From assembly GCA_964425605.1 (NCBI GenBank), contig CAYRNR010000007.1:1-64000 (forward strand): DNA of 64,000 nt. Reading direction: 5' to 3'. Every line of letters starts with the position of its first letter. Positions within the stretch are counted from its first letter, which is position 1. The notes under the pieces were generated by a model. That model had not been told where the DNA came from and did not search any database. It saw only the letters and a list, made by a program, of their open reading frames with translations. The DNA is from CAYRNR01 sp964425605. Its GTDB lineage: Bacteria > Myxococcota_A > UBA796 > UBA9615 > CAYRNR01. Made by a program: the position numbers and the translations under genes. This document shows, piece by piece, positions 16,276 to 24,735 of the stretch.

Positions 16276-17036
16276 GAGTCGTCTCCAGGAGTTCGTGAGT
16301 CGGGTTGGTCGTCGATGAAAAAGGAGATCAGCACCGCGCGGCGGAACACGTTGCGGAGCTGCACGTCCGAATCCATGAGGTAGTTGGGGTAGCGAGCCAG
16401 GAGATCCGCGTAGAACTCCGGGTGGTTGGTCAGGGCGTAGTTCTCGTCCTCTTCGACGTTGATGAAGGTGAGGTTGCGACTGTCGAAACCGAGCTTCTCG
16501 GCGATGGACAGGAACGGATTCGCGCGGTCCCAGGCGAGCCTGAAATTCCCACCTCGCGTGCCCGAAGGGGACGTGGAGGCGATGATCACCATCTTCACCA
16601 TCTGGCCCGGCCGCACGGCGGCCTCCACCTGTCGATAGAACTCCTGGAAGTAGTAGTAGACGACCGCGTCGAAGTTTCCGTCGTCTCCGATGGGCAGCCA
16701 GCCCCCTTCCTCGAACAGGAAAACCACGTGGGGCAGGTCGGGCAGAACCCTCATGGCCACGTCGTATTGCTGCAGCGATGGCCGGTCGCCCGGCAGGACC
16801 CTCAGGGCGTCCTCGAACGCCGCCCCCTGGGCACCGGACATCTCCACGCGGTCCACGTAGATCTCGCCTTCGGTCTGCGGCGCGCCCTCCACCGGCAGGG
16901 CAGGGCAGTCGTCGGGGTGGAGCCGCTGGGGACAGATGGTCGCGATTCGCTGCGGCTGTGACTGGCTCGCGCGGGCCTCGATCTGGGGCGACAGGGCCAC
17001 CGCCACGGCAGCCGAGAGGACCAGTAATTGTTTCAT
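16254..17036 (-). CDS. Secreted hypothetical protein
   Basis: This encodes 260 residues with a signal peptide (MKQLLVLSAAVAVALSPQIEARAS). The mature protein has a Cys-containing N-terminus (ICPQRLHPDDCPALP), then alpha/beta text with a strand HVVFLFEEGG, a segment VVYYYFQEFYRQVEAAV and VKMVIIASTSPSGTRGGNFRLAWDRANPF. The last part resembles a periplasmic domain with a glycine-rich loop, but no family is recognised. The gap to the ExbD-like gene upstream is 61 bases, and the 3' end overlaps the 315-residue gene. A role with the energised ExbB/ExbD pair is inferred from position. Confidence 0.75.
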   Translation of the reverse strand: MKQLLVLSAAVAVALSPQIEARASQSQPQRIATICPQRLHPDDCPALPVEGAPQTEGEIYVDRVEMSGAQGAAFEDALRVLPGDRPSLQQYDVAMRVLPDLPHVVFLFEEGGWLPIGDDGNFDAVVYYYFQEFYRQVEAAVRPGQMVKMVIIASTSPSGTRGGNFRLAWDRANPFLSIAEKLGFDSRNLTFINVEEDENYALTNHPEFYADLLARYPNYLMDSDVQLRNVFRRAVLISFFIDDQPDSRTPGDDSWACNEP

Positions 17037-17097
17037 CGCGCGCCTCCTGTATGCCCCCAGACGGCGGCTGGCGCGGTATCTGACGGAATCAATCGGG

Positions 17098-17481
17098 TCA
17101 GTAGAGGAAGCGGCAGCTCGGGGCGTCGTCCATCAGCGCGCCCAGTCGGGCGCGGCACCAGCCGTGCGTGGCGTCGTCGGGGCATCCCACGTGGACGATC
17201 AGCGCAGGATCACCGTCGCACGCGGCGCCGAGCCAGGCCGCGACGGATTCCTCGGTCGGCGGCTTGGCGAGGGGCCCGGCCGAGAGCAGGTCTACCCCAC
17301 CGTCCACGAGCAGCTCGATCACCACGGGCCGTCCCTGAGCGCCCCCCCTCGACGCCACCTCGCTGGTCAGGCTCGTCGGGCGCAGGGCGATGACCGATGT
17401 GACGAAGAAAAGGACCACGAGCAACCACGCCAGGTCCGTGGACGCGATGGCCGTGTCCGTCTGGAACCGCCCCGCGATCAC
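17098..17481 (-). CDS. ExbD/TolR-like inner-membrane protein
   Basis: This encodes 127 residues from a GTG at 17481 that overlaps the upstream stop (GTGA). After a short cytosolic N-terminus (GRFQTDTAIASTDLAW) there is a single TM helix, LLVVLFFVTSVIAL, and then a periplasmic domain that begins with strands (RPVVIELLVDGGVDLL) and ends Cys-rich (CRARLGALMDDAPSCRF). ExbD/TolR proteins have exactly this topology with an Asp at the cytosolic edge of the TM. Here Asp14 or Asp22 could serve. With the adjacent MotA/TolQ/ExbB-like gene it should form a proton-driven motor. Assignment rests on topology and neighbour rather than strong sequence match. Confidence 0.7.
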   Translation of the reverse strand: MIAGRFQTDTAIASTDLAWLLVVLFFVTSVIALRPTSLTSEVASRGGAQGRPVVIELLVDGGVDLLSAGPLAKPPTEESVAAWLGAACDGDPALIVHVGCPDDATHGWCRARLGALMDDAPSCRFLY

Positions 17482-18011
17482 GGTCGCACCGTCATGCGGG
17501 CGCGCAGCAGCGCCAGCGCCTCGTCCAGCAGCACCGACACCTCCTCCACCGGTCCGGCCAGCCCGAACGCGTAGAGCTGGCCCAGCGCCACGTTGAGCAC
17601 CTGGCCCGCCAGCGTCGTGGCCAGCGCCGTGGACACCCCGTTGGCCATCAGCGCCTGCAGGATCATCAGCGGATCGGTGGCGGCCAGGTCCATCTGGCCC
17701 GTGTTGCGCAGCGCGTAGTAGAACCCCGCCACCGTACCCACCAGGGCCACCGCCGGGATGGACGAGGCGATCTGCGAGGCGCGCGAGATGTCGCCGTTGA
17801 GCTGCCCCTTGATCTCCTCGAGCGCCTCCCACGACGCGCGTATCTCGCCATCGCGGCCCTCCAGCGAGCTCACCGCGGCCGCCACCCGCTTCCGCCCCAG
17901 GGCCGCCTGGTCCCGGATGCGCAGGAAACGGTACACGCACAGGGCCGTCAGCAACGTGAACACGCCACCGAACGTCCACCCCAAGCTGACCAGAAAGCCG
18001 TGCTCCTCCAT
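17478..18011 (-). CDS. MotA/TolQ/ExbB-family proton channel
   Basis: This encodes 177 residues from the ATG at 18011. It has three TM segments: residues ~7-27 (VSLGWTFGGVFTLLTALCVY), ~85-105 (IPAVALVGTVAGFYYAL) and ~120-145 (ALMANGVSTALATTLAGQVLN). The second and third carry the family pattern A-x-x-G-L-x-G-T-V-x-G...A-L.TT..G, seen here as ALVGTVAGF and VSTALATTLAG. A helical cytosolic region lies between TM1 and TM2, as in TolQ/ExbB. It would use the proton gradient with the ExbD-like partner encoded next (four-base overlap). The TonB-like gene ends five bases upstream, which completes a TonB-system-like trio. Confidence 0.88.
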   Translation of the reverse strand: MEEHGFLVSLGWTFGGVFTLLTALCVYRFLRIRDQAALGRKRVAAAVSSLEGRDGEIRASWEALEEIKGQLNGDISRASQIASSIPAVALVGTVAGFYYALRNTGQMDLAATDPLMILQALMANGVSTALATTLAGQVLNVALGQLYAFGLAGPVEEVSVLLDEALALLRARMTVRP

Positions 18012-18016
18012 CGGAC

Positions 18017-18799
18017 CTACCCTCCGTTCCGAGCTTCGCTCGAGGTGACCTTGGGGCCCCGTTCCAGCGTGATCAGAACCGCCTGCGAGGACTGCAGGCC
18101 GAATCGCGCGACCTCGACGCTCGTCATGCGCTGCAGCGTCGGACTGAGCACAGCCAGGTAGCGGGCATCCTGGTGAACCGCCAGGCGTTCCTTCAGCTCC
18201 CTCGACGGCACCAGCTCCACCACCCGCCCCTGCTGTATCCACCCATCGAAGCTTCGCGACGGGACCTCCAGCGCCTTGTCCACCTGATCGAAGTACTGCG
18301 GGAGCTGAAGGCGATCGCCGTTTCCATACTCCAGCAAGATCGTCACGTGGCGCGAGCGCACCAGCGCCTCCAGGTCCTCCAGCGACCCGAACCGGATCGA
18401 CACGCCCTCCATGGCGTCGCCCGCCCGCGCGGGTTCCTGTCCGATGTCGGGGAACGTCGGCTCCTCGGACGGCGAGGGCTGTTGCTCCAGATCGGCAGAG
18501 CCGTCCTCCTCGACGGTCTCCTCCAATTCCACTTTCACTTCCTCTTCCACCTCCACTTCCTCTTCCACTTCCTCTTCCACTTCCTCTTCCACTTCCTCTT
18601 CCTCTTCCGCCACCGCGTCCTCCTCCTCCTCCTCCTCCAGCGGCGCCACCTCCACCATCTCCAGCGGTTCCTCCAGAACAGCCCTATCCGCCCGCGGTGC
18701 CCTCCGCTCCACGAACAGCGCCACCGACAGCAGCAACACACAACCCAGGGCCACGGCCACGGCCGCCTGAAGCGTCCGCCTGCGGATCTGTCGTGACAT
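18017..18799 (-). CDS. TonB-like single-pass protein with an extreme Glu/Val periplasmic linker
   Basis: This encodes 260 residues. The ATG at 18799 has AAGGGGAA upstream. A basic N-terminus (MSRQIRRR) is followed by one TM helix (AAVAVALGCVLLLSVALF), then about 70 residues dominated by Glu (EEEEEEDAVAEEEEE, then EVEEEVEEEVEVEEEVKVEL). A globular C-terminal domain of about 130 residues begins near VSIRFGSLEDLEALV. TonB proteins have the same order (short cytosolic tail, TM, extended linker, globular end) but a Pro/Lys/Glu linker. Here it is nearly all acidic. The C-terminal domain does not show a recognisable TonB YP motif, so TonB-like refers to architecture and to the ExbB/ExbD-like genes that follow. 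Confidence 0.75.
   Translation of the reverse strand: MSRQIRRRTLQAAVAVALGCVLLLSVALFVERRAPRADRAVLEEPLEMVEVAPLEEEEEEDAVAEEEEEVEEEVEEEVEEEVEVEEEVKVELEETVEEDGSADLEQQPSPSEEPTFPDIGQEPARAGDAMEGVSIRFGSLEDLEALVRSRHVTILLEYGNGDRLQLPQYFDQVDKALEVPSRSFDGWIQQGRVVELVPSRELKERLAVHQDARYLAVLSPTLQRMTSVEVARFGLQSSQAVLITLERGPKVTSSEARNGG
18530..18639. repeat. Polypyrimidine/polypurine low-complexity tract
   Basis: About 110 bases are built from a CTTCCTCTTCCA-type 12-mer repeated several times and a run of TCC triplets. On the coding (minus) strand it is GAA/GAG/GTG-rich and encodes the Glu/Val linker of the TonB-like protein. The near-perfect purine strand suggests expansion by slippage and may allow triplex formation. 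Confidence 0.8.
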
Positions 18800-18876
18800 G
18801 TCGTTCCCCTTTCCGTTCGCTCCGGAGGCGAGCCTTCGAGGTCGCCCAGACCTGATGACGTCCTGGTCGGCTCTGC

Positions 18877-18886
18877 GTGTACGAAC
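18877..18886 (-). promoter_or_regulatory. GTTCGTACAC element 77 nt upstream of the TonB/ExbB/ExbD-like operon
   Basis: This lies in the 223-base divergent intergenic region between the minus-strand ATG at 18799 and the plus-strand ATG at 19023. It reads GTTCGTACACGCAGAGCC on the minus strand, and CGTCAT follows 16 bases after the 10-mer. Such spacing would fit a -35/-10 pair for an ECF-type sigma factor, but this is inference. The plus-strand side shows no copy. Confidence 0.5.
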
Positions 18887-19022
18887 CGGCCCAGGCTCCT
18901 GACTCGAAGACGCGGACACCGCCGATTTCCGACATGACGCCGCCGTGTGTTCTTCCCGGAGGTGAACGACCCACCACTCGCTTCGCGCGTCAGAAAGGCC
19001 GCGTCGAATCGTCTGTTGGCGC

Positions 19023-20354
19023 ATGGAGAACGACTGCACCAGGAAGGCACGCGCGCATGGCCCGCGAATCGAGACCACGGACCGCTGGGAGGAAAGGGAC
19101 TTCGCCGCCCTCGTCCGGGCCCACTACCACTCCGTCGGCCCGGCCTCTCGCGAACTCACCCGACGCCTGGTCTCGACGGTCCAGCGAATGCGAACAGCCC
19201 CTGAAGATCTCCGCTTCGACCTTGAGCAGGCGATCCGGACAGAGCTGCTGATGCCCGCTCCGTCGCCCGAGTTGCTGGCCGCCATGCACGCACCCCGCGC
19301 TCGGTTGGTGGATCTGAGCCTGTTGTTCGAGCTCGACGGGCTCTCGGCGGAGCAGCAGCAGCGCGGGCTGGCCACCTGGGCTCGGCGTAGCCTGTTGCGC
19401 GTCAAGCGAGTCAAGGTGCCGCAAGGCCGCCCGAAGACGATTCCGGGCGACCACGGGTGGGTGACTTCGAGCAGGGCCAACCGACGAGGAAGGGCCGAGC
19501 GGCTGGAGGTGGATACGTACTCGCCCCAGGCCCACGGGATGGAGGGCCTCGAAGCCACCGTGGGTCGCTACAGCCGGCGTGGCGCCCGGACCCGAGGGGG
19601 AGATGCCCCCCTGGGCGTCGTGGACCTGGAGGTCGTTGAAGCGCTTCGCCGCCATCACCCGGAGATCGGGCACATCGCGCGGGCGCTGTTCCTGTTCAAC
19701 GGAAGCACACTGTCGAGGCGGGATTTCTGGCGCAGCCGGTGGGTCGCGCAGATTCGAGAACACCTGCTGCCTGGCACCGGTGCTGGGGACGTATCCGAGA
19801 TCGGCCGCGCCATGTTCACCCACCTGAGCCGATCCCTCACCGATCCCCGGCAGCGCCCTGGACCCGACATGCAGCGGCGCATGGACTCGGGGCGGTTGCC
19901 GGCCCGCGCCGAGCTCGCGCGCGAGTTCCATGGTCTCCGAAATGCGCTGGCATCGATGATCCTGCTGGAGACACGCGACCGCCTCATCGGCGATCCCCTC
20001 CCGCCGGAGCAGTGGAGCGTGCTCCATCCAACGGGTCGCGCCGGGGCCTTTCCTGCCTCGCCCAAGGTGGCTGCGTGGCTGTTCTACGTGGTCTCCGCCA
20101 TCGGAGACGGCAGCCGAGATGGCCTGCCGGACAGGACCCCCGTGGTCCTCGGCCACTGGGGCTACGACGTCTCCCGCAACGCCATGGGTAAGTTCATCGG
20201 CGAGATCACACCGATCGTGTTCGCATCCCTGGCCGCTGCTGATCCGCCCATCGACGCGCCCGCTGACTCGGGGCCCGGCATCGACGACCTGATCGACGTG
20301 TGGACCCATAGCCTCGTCAGCCGTACCGAATCCCCACAGAGGAATGCACAGTGA
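19023..20354 (+). CDS. Hypothetical Arg-rich cytosolic protein
   Basis: This encodes 443 residues from MENDCTRKARAHG. It is not recognised. It is Arg- and Ala-rich, with helices early on (ERDFAALVRAHYHSVGPASRELTRRL, EDLRFDLEQAIRTELL), a basic segment around residues 120-160 (SLLRVKRVKVPQGRPKT, SSRANRRGRAERLE) and a helical end. The N-terminal helix pattern is faintly like sigma-factor region 2, but no region 4 HTH is visible, so I do not claim this. Its last four bases overlap the next start as GTGA. It diverges from the TonB-like operon and begins a plus-strand trio. Confidence 0.7.
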   Translation: MENDCTRKARAHGPRIETTDRWEERDFAALVRAHYHSVGPASRELTRRLVSTVQRMRTAPEDLRFDLEQAIRTELLMPAPSPELLAAMHAPRARLVDLSLLFELDGLSAEQQQRGLATWARRSLLRVKRVKVPQGRPKTIPGDHGWVTSSRANRRGRAERLEVDTYSPQAHGMEGLEATVGRYSRRGARTRGGDAPLGVVDLEVVEALRRHHPEIGHIARALFLFNGSTLSRRDFWRSRWVAQIREHLLPGTGAGDVSEIGRAMFTHLSRSLTDPRQRPGPDMQRRMDSGRLPARAELAREFHGLRNALASMILLETRDRLIGDPLPPEQWSVLHPTGRAGAFPASPKVAAWLFYVVSAIGDGSRDGLPDRTPVVLGHWGYDVSRNAMGKFIGEITPIVFASLAAADPPIDAPADSGPGIDDLIDVWTHSLVSRTESPQRNAQ

Positions 20355-21196
20355 CCCAGTCTCACCATGTTCCCCATCGAGCTGCGCTCGTGCGCGTGCT
20401 GGTTCCCATGTTCTCCACGGCCCGCGACGCCCACGTCCAGGCTGCCCATGGACGAGAGTCCCGGCGGCTGGCCATCACCCACGCCTGGGTGGCGATGGAC
20501 GCCCAGGTAGGGCATCTGAGCGGCGCGACGGGAGCAGGGTCTCTTCCGGTGTTGCGGTTGATCTACGTGCCCGCCTGGGCGCTCGCACTGGGTAGAGACG
20601 CCCGGTGCTACCTGCAAGGCCGCGACCGCCGCTTGTTCCTGCGCGTGCAGGGCGTCGCCCCTCGCCCGGCGCTGGAGACTCTCTTGATCCTCGACGCGCG
20701 GGGAAACACCCTGCGCCGCGGGGATCTGCATCCTCTTCCGCCCGGATCGGGGGCGTTCGCGCTACGACACCTCAACGGCGAGGGGCGTCCGGAAGAGGGG
20801 CGCTCGTGGTGGGTGCGGGGGATCGAGCCCCAGGACGTCATGGGCGTGACTCCATCGTGCATGGACCTGGTCGGCGGATCCACCTTGGGCCGACTCGGAG
20901 TCTTCCGGTACCGCCCCGCCCCGCCGCGGCCCGTTGCCCAGCTCCGCCGCTTCATCGACCTTGCCGGCGCATACGAACGCGGCGACCCTGACGGCTTCCG
21001 CCGGTCCTTGCTCGAGTTCGTCACCCGCAAGACGCGTGGCGGGCGGCGACATCGAACGCTGTCCCAGATGGAAAACCTCTGGCTGTCCGCATTCGTCGCC
21101 GAGATCCGCCAGGTCGCGGGTCGGCGCGCGCGCGATTTTGGTTGTTCGGACCTGTTCGGCTACCCGTTCGCCATCCAGAACGCCACGGCGGTGTGA
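20351..21196 (+). CDS. Hypothetical protein, coupled to 19023-20354
   Basis: This encodes 281 residues from a GTG at 20351 that overlaps the previous stop. It is mixed alpha/beta with many Arg (ARCYLQGRDRRLFLRVQGVAP, TLLILDARGNTLRRGDL) and a helical C-terminus ending GCSDLFGYPFAIQN. There is no signal peptide, TM segment or known motif. The operon position implies joint function with the upstream 443-residue protein and with the membrane protein 29 bases downstream. Confidence 0.7.
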   Translation: MTQSHHVPHRAALVRVLVPMFSTARDAHVQAAHGRESRRLAITHAWVAMDAQVGHLSGATGAGSLPVLRLIYVPAWALALGRDARCYLQGRDRRLFLRVQGVAPRPALETLLILDARGNTLRRGDLHPLPPGSGAFALRHLNGEGRPEEGRSWWVRGIEPQDVMGVTPSCMDLVGGSTLGRLGVFRYRPAPPRPVAQLRRFIDLAGAYERGDPDGFRRSLLEFVTRKTRGGRRHRTLSQMENLWLSAFVAEIRQVAGRRARDFGCSDLFGYPFAIQNATAV

Positions 21197-21225
21197 TGGG
21201 TGGCTGAGCACCACGGGAGGTCTTC

Positions 21226-22842
21226 ATGGAGTCGTTGACCTGGCGCCACGTCTGCTACGTAGTCGCCGTGGGTATCACCGCGGCGCCAGTGGTCGTCCTG
21301 TTCTCGCGCCTTCTGTTCGGCCGGTTCGTCGAGGGGACCTTCCGATCCGTCTGGGTCACGCGCACCGATGCCGCGGTCTCTGCCTTCGCCTGGGCCGGTG
21401 GCGTTCACGAGATGGCCCTCTCGATGCCCGGGGGCGCCGGCACTGCGAGCTGGGACGACTCGGTGGGCGGATCTGAAGATCTCGATCCAGTCCTGCTTCG
21501 CGCAGGTGTCCTACCCGAGCGCCTCGGTGCCCACCTCGACGACAGCTCGCGCTTCGGACTCGAGGAGGTGCTTCAGCAGCGGGGAGGCCCCCCCGTCGGC
21601 ACGCGTGACTTCGGCTCGCACGTCCTCGATGCCATCCGGACCCCCCGCCGTGCTCGCTCCGCTCAACTCCCCCTGGCCCTAGAGCTCCGTGCCCTACGGC
21701 GGGATCGATGGCGGCTGTTCGGTCGCCAGGCCGGACGCAGGGACTGGATTGCCACTGGCCGCGTGGACTCCAGAGGAGGCAGCGCCGACGTTCGCGACGT
21801 GGCCCTCAAGGCCGTGCACACCGGTCTGTGGGGCCTTCGACAGGGTCTGTCCGAGGTGCGCTTCCTGTTCCCTGCGGGGAGCGAGACGCTCGTCACCCTG
21901 TCCCGTTCGGCGGGACACATCTCCGATGAGGTCCGCCAGGACCTCCGTATGCTGGGATCGGGAAAACCGGGGGCGGGCCTTTGCGTTCGCGTCGCCCAGG
22001 TCCGACGATGGCCGCGCCCTCGGTATCGGATGGACGTTTCGCTGGGTTCGACGGGTCGATGCCAGGTGCTGATGGCGCCCGTTGCGGGCCTGGCCGAGGC
22101 GGAGCGGGCGCTGTTCGGCCGGGGGAGTCCGCGTCAGCTGATGCTGTGGATGGCGCTGCTGGTGCTGTGCTTGGGGATGCCCGCTGAGTGGCGCTGCTTC
22201 GGCCTCGCCTCGTGGGATTCCGCGGTCCGTGAAGGTTCGATCAGGAAGGAACCCCTGGAGGCGTCCGCGGTGGGAACCGAGCCTCTGACCGCCGCGGCCA
22301 GCGGATCAGCGGTCGACGAACATGTTCCTGCGAGTACCACGCCGGAGACCAATATTGCCGTCGAGCCGTCCAACGCCAGCTTGCCTGATGTCGCTGTCTG
22401 CGACCGCGCGGGTTGTGGTTTCGAGGACGCAGGCCACGAGCCCATCGTGAAATGTCACGGCGACAGCGCCCTGTGTCGTCACGCGGTCAACTATCTGATC
22501 CACCAGGGCCAGGAGAAGCGAAAGTGGCGAATTCAGCGCCTCCATCTCGACCCGGAGCTCGGCTCGTTTCGCGGCCTCAACATCCGCGTGAACGGCACCC
22601 GAGGATGCCCTACGCCGGATGTGCAGCCAGTGTGCTGCGAGAGGGAGGCCGTGGAAGACCCGTTGCTCGCCGTGGAGCGCATTCTGGACGCGTGCATCCG
22701 GTATTGCGATGTCTGGGAACCGCAGTGGCTGCAGCAGGGGCGCGGACACGGGCCTCATGCGAACCTCTTGACGAGGCACCTTTCGGGAGACGCCCCCTTC
22801 TCCCCTCACCTTGACAAGGATTTCACCGCGGAGCTTGAATAG
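21226..22842 (+). CDS. Membrane protein with Cys-rich C-terminal domain
   Basis: This encodes 538 residues with GGGAGG before the ATG at 21226. One TM helix lies near the N-terminus (VCYVVAVGITAAPVVVLFSRLLF) and a second at about residues 305-325 (LMLWMALLVLCLGMPAEW). The ~270 residues between them are presumably cytosolic. The region after the second TM begins with low-complexity Ala/Thr/Pro text and ends in a domain with about ten cysteines (CDRAGCGF, KCHGDSALCRH, RGCPTP, PVCCERE, DACIRYCD), consistent with disulfides outside the cytoplasm. No family is recognised. It closes the trio that begins at 19023, and 113 bases separate it from the radical SAM gene. Confidence 0.75.
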   Translation: MESLTWRHVCYVVAVGITAAPVVVLFSRLLFGRFVEGTFRSVWVTRTDAAVSAFAWAGGVHEMALSMPGGAGTASWDDSVGGSEDLDPVLLRAGVLPERLGAHLDDSSRFGLEEVLQQRGGPPVGTRDFGSHVLDAIRTPRRARSAQLPLALELRALRRDRWRLFGRQAGRRDWIATGRVDSRGGSADVRDVALKAVHTGLWGLRQGLSEVRFLFPAGSETLVTLSRSAGHISDEVRQDLRMLGSGKPGAGLCVRVAQVRRWPRPRYRMDVSLGSTGRCQVLMAPVAGLAEAERALFGRGSPRQLMLWMALLVLCLGMPAEWRCFGLASWDSAVREGSIRKEPLEASAVGTEPLTAAASGSAVDEHVPASTTPETNIAVEPSNASLPDVAVCDRAGCGFEDAGHEPIVKCHGDSALCRHAVNYLIHQGQEKRKWRIQRLHLDPELGSFRGLNIRVNGTRGCPTPDVQPVCCEREAVEDPLLAVERILDACIRYCDVWEPQWLQQGRGHGPHANLLTRHLSGDAPFSPHLDKDFTAELE

Positions 22843-22955
22843 TGGATCGCGGCCTGACCAGGGACTGGGAAACCGCTGTCTCCGACGAAGGGAGGTGGCC
22901 GGTACGGGCGCGCACGAGGGGGAATCTGGGTGGCCCCTCTGTCGCGGAGGAGGTC

Positions 22956-24674
22956 ATGGACTCTCGGCTCACCATCGCGCGTCAGAAGGAGATCTGCCTC
23001 CACTGGACCGCGGACAAGGCCCGGGCACGAAAGTGCCGTCTCGACGCACTGAGGCGGCACCTCGCTCGCTGGCGTGGCCTGGATGACGGCGAGCGTGACG
23101 AGGCCCTCCGCAAGCCTGCCTGGTCGTCGGTCAGTTCCACCAACTCGGAGCGCCGGTTCCGCCTCCAACTCGGCCTGACCAACAAGGGGTGTGCGTTCTG
23201 GCGCAAGACGGACGACAAGCTGGGTTGCCTCAACTGCGGCTACTTCTGGAGCGTGGTCCCCGACGGCATCGAGGTCACGGACGACCAGCTCATCGCACAG
23301 TTCGAGACGGGTCTCGACGAGGCGCACGATCGGATGACGAGGGGACAGCTACCAGCCTTCGACGTGGTGGAGATCCTCAACGACGGTTCGTTCTTCAACG
23401 ACGAGGAGATCTCGTCCGCCCTGCGTCTGCAGATCTTCGACGCCATCGAGCGATATCCCCACGTCAGACGGGTGCTGGTGGAGTCCAGGCCAGAGTACTT
23501 CTCCCCGGAGAAGGTCACGGCAGTCCTGAGCAGACTCACCACCGGACAGAGCCTCGAGATCGCCGTTGGCCTCGAGACCAGCGATCCCTTCGTGCTCGCC
23601 AAGTGCGTGCGCAAGGGCTTCGACACCGAGGACTTCGAGCACGTGGTCGAGATGGTCGGAGCCTATTGCAGCCCCATCACGGGCGAGCCGCTTGCCGACC
23701 GCGTCGGTATCCTGGGATACGTCCTGGTCAAGCCGGCCTACCTGACCGAAGCCGAGGCCATCGACGACGCCATCGAGACCGTGGACTACATCCATCAGGT
23801 CGGCGTCGATCACGGCGTGACCACCCTGGCGAAGCTCGAGCCGTGCGTCGTGCCGACGGGGACCTTGCTGGAGGCCCTCTACCGCAGCAAGGACGAGCAA
23901 GGCCACCCTCGATACCAGCCGCCGTCCACCTGGACCGTCGCCGAGATCATCGCCCAGCTCTACGAAAAAGATCTCCAGCGCCACGTCAGGATCGGTGCCC
24001 GCGAAGACATGGATCTCTACCTGGAGATCTCCGCGGCCTACCGCGAGCATGGTCCCAAGGCCGGCATGCTCAGCCAGTACGACTTCGTCCTCTACGCTGC
24101 CATCCAGGAGTACAACGAGCACGGCGACATCTGCCGGCTGATGTTGGACATCGAGATGGCCATCGAGGAGGACCCCTGCTTCGCGGAGTGGAAGCAGTCG
24201 TTGGGGCTCACCCATCCCACGTTGCTGCGTCTTTACGAATCGCTGGCCGACCCGATCGCACGCAAAAGGCGCATCGAGGCCGATCGATACGAGGCCCGCG
24301 AAACGTTCATGCGCGGGTTGTTCCACAGCCTGGACCAGCTGGAGTACGGCCGGGATTTCCAGGAGCTCGCCCGGCAGGTCACCTTGGAAGAGGAGCCCGG
24401 GAACGGAACGCCGATCGATGGGGGCGCGGCCTCGCCCTCGGATTGTGCCCTTATCGAGATCTACGACAAGGTCCGTCGTTTGCTCGACGGCACACGCGGG
24501 GTGACCTCCTTCAGGCTCAACACCGCGGACACGGCGAAGCTCCACGATTCCCTGGGATTGCTCCGCTTGCACATCAAGATCGTGGTTGATTTCGGGGCCT
24601 TCCACCATCCCAACATCAGCTTGTGGCTGGGCATCCCGACCACACGGTACATCTCGGTGGACGACGATCCGTGA
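22956..24674 (+). CDS. Radical SAM protein, RaSEA/TIGR01210-like (Elp3 branch)
   Basis: This encodes 572 residues. The ATG at 22956 is preferred over an in-frame upstream start because GGAGGAGG lies directly before it. The cluster-binding cysteines are in GCAFWRKTDDKLGCLNCGYF (C-x11-C-x2-C). Further TIGR01210-type features follow: LVESRPEYF, then AVGLETSDPFVLAKCVRKGF, then LGYVLVKPAYLTEAEAIDDA and LEPCVVPTG. The family includes the archaeosine synthase beta subunit and uses a 4Fe-4S cluster and S-adenosylmethionine for radical chemistry. The C-terminal ~200 residues are extra helical sequence without a match. The gene at 40688, the last of this array, is a shorter relative. Substrate unknown. 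Confidence 0.85.
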   Translation: MDSRLTIARQKEICLHWTADKARARKCRLDALRRHLARWRGLDDGERDEALRKPAWSSVSSTNSERRFRLQLGLTNKGCAFWRKTDDKLGCLNCGYFWSVVPDGIEVTDDQLIAQFETGLDEAHDRMTRGQLPAFDVVEILNDGSFFNDEEISSALRLQIFDAIERYPHVRRVLVESRPEYFSPEKVTAVLSRLTTGQSLEIAVGLETSDPFVLAKCVRKGFDTEDFEHVVEMVGAYCSPITGEPLADRVGILGYVLVKPAYLTEAEAIDDAIETVDYIHQVGVDHGVTTLAKLEPCVVPTGTLLEALYRSKDEQGHPRYQPPSTWTVAEIIAQLYEKDLQRHVRIGAREDMDLYLEISAAYREHGPKAGMLSQYDFVLYAAIQEYNEHGDICRLMLDIEMAIEEDPCFAEWKQSLGLTHPTLLRLYESLADPIARKRRIEADRYEARETFMRGLFHSLDQLEYGRDFQELARQVTLEEEPGNGTPIDGGAASPSDCALIEIYDKVRRLLDGTRGVTSFRLNTADTAKLHDSLGLLRLHIKIVVDFGAFHHPNISLWLGIPTTRYISVDDDP

Positions 24675-24735
24675 GAGGTCAACGCGCTGTGGGGGCGACC
24701 GCCCGAACGGAACGCGCACAGGGAACGAGGGAACC

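Noticed and set aside
19023..20354. Sigma-factor assignment for the 443-residue protein
   Set aside because: Only a vague helix similarity to region 2. No region 4 HTH and the length is wrong.
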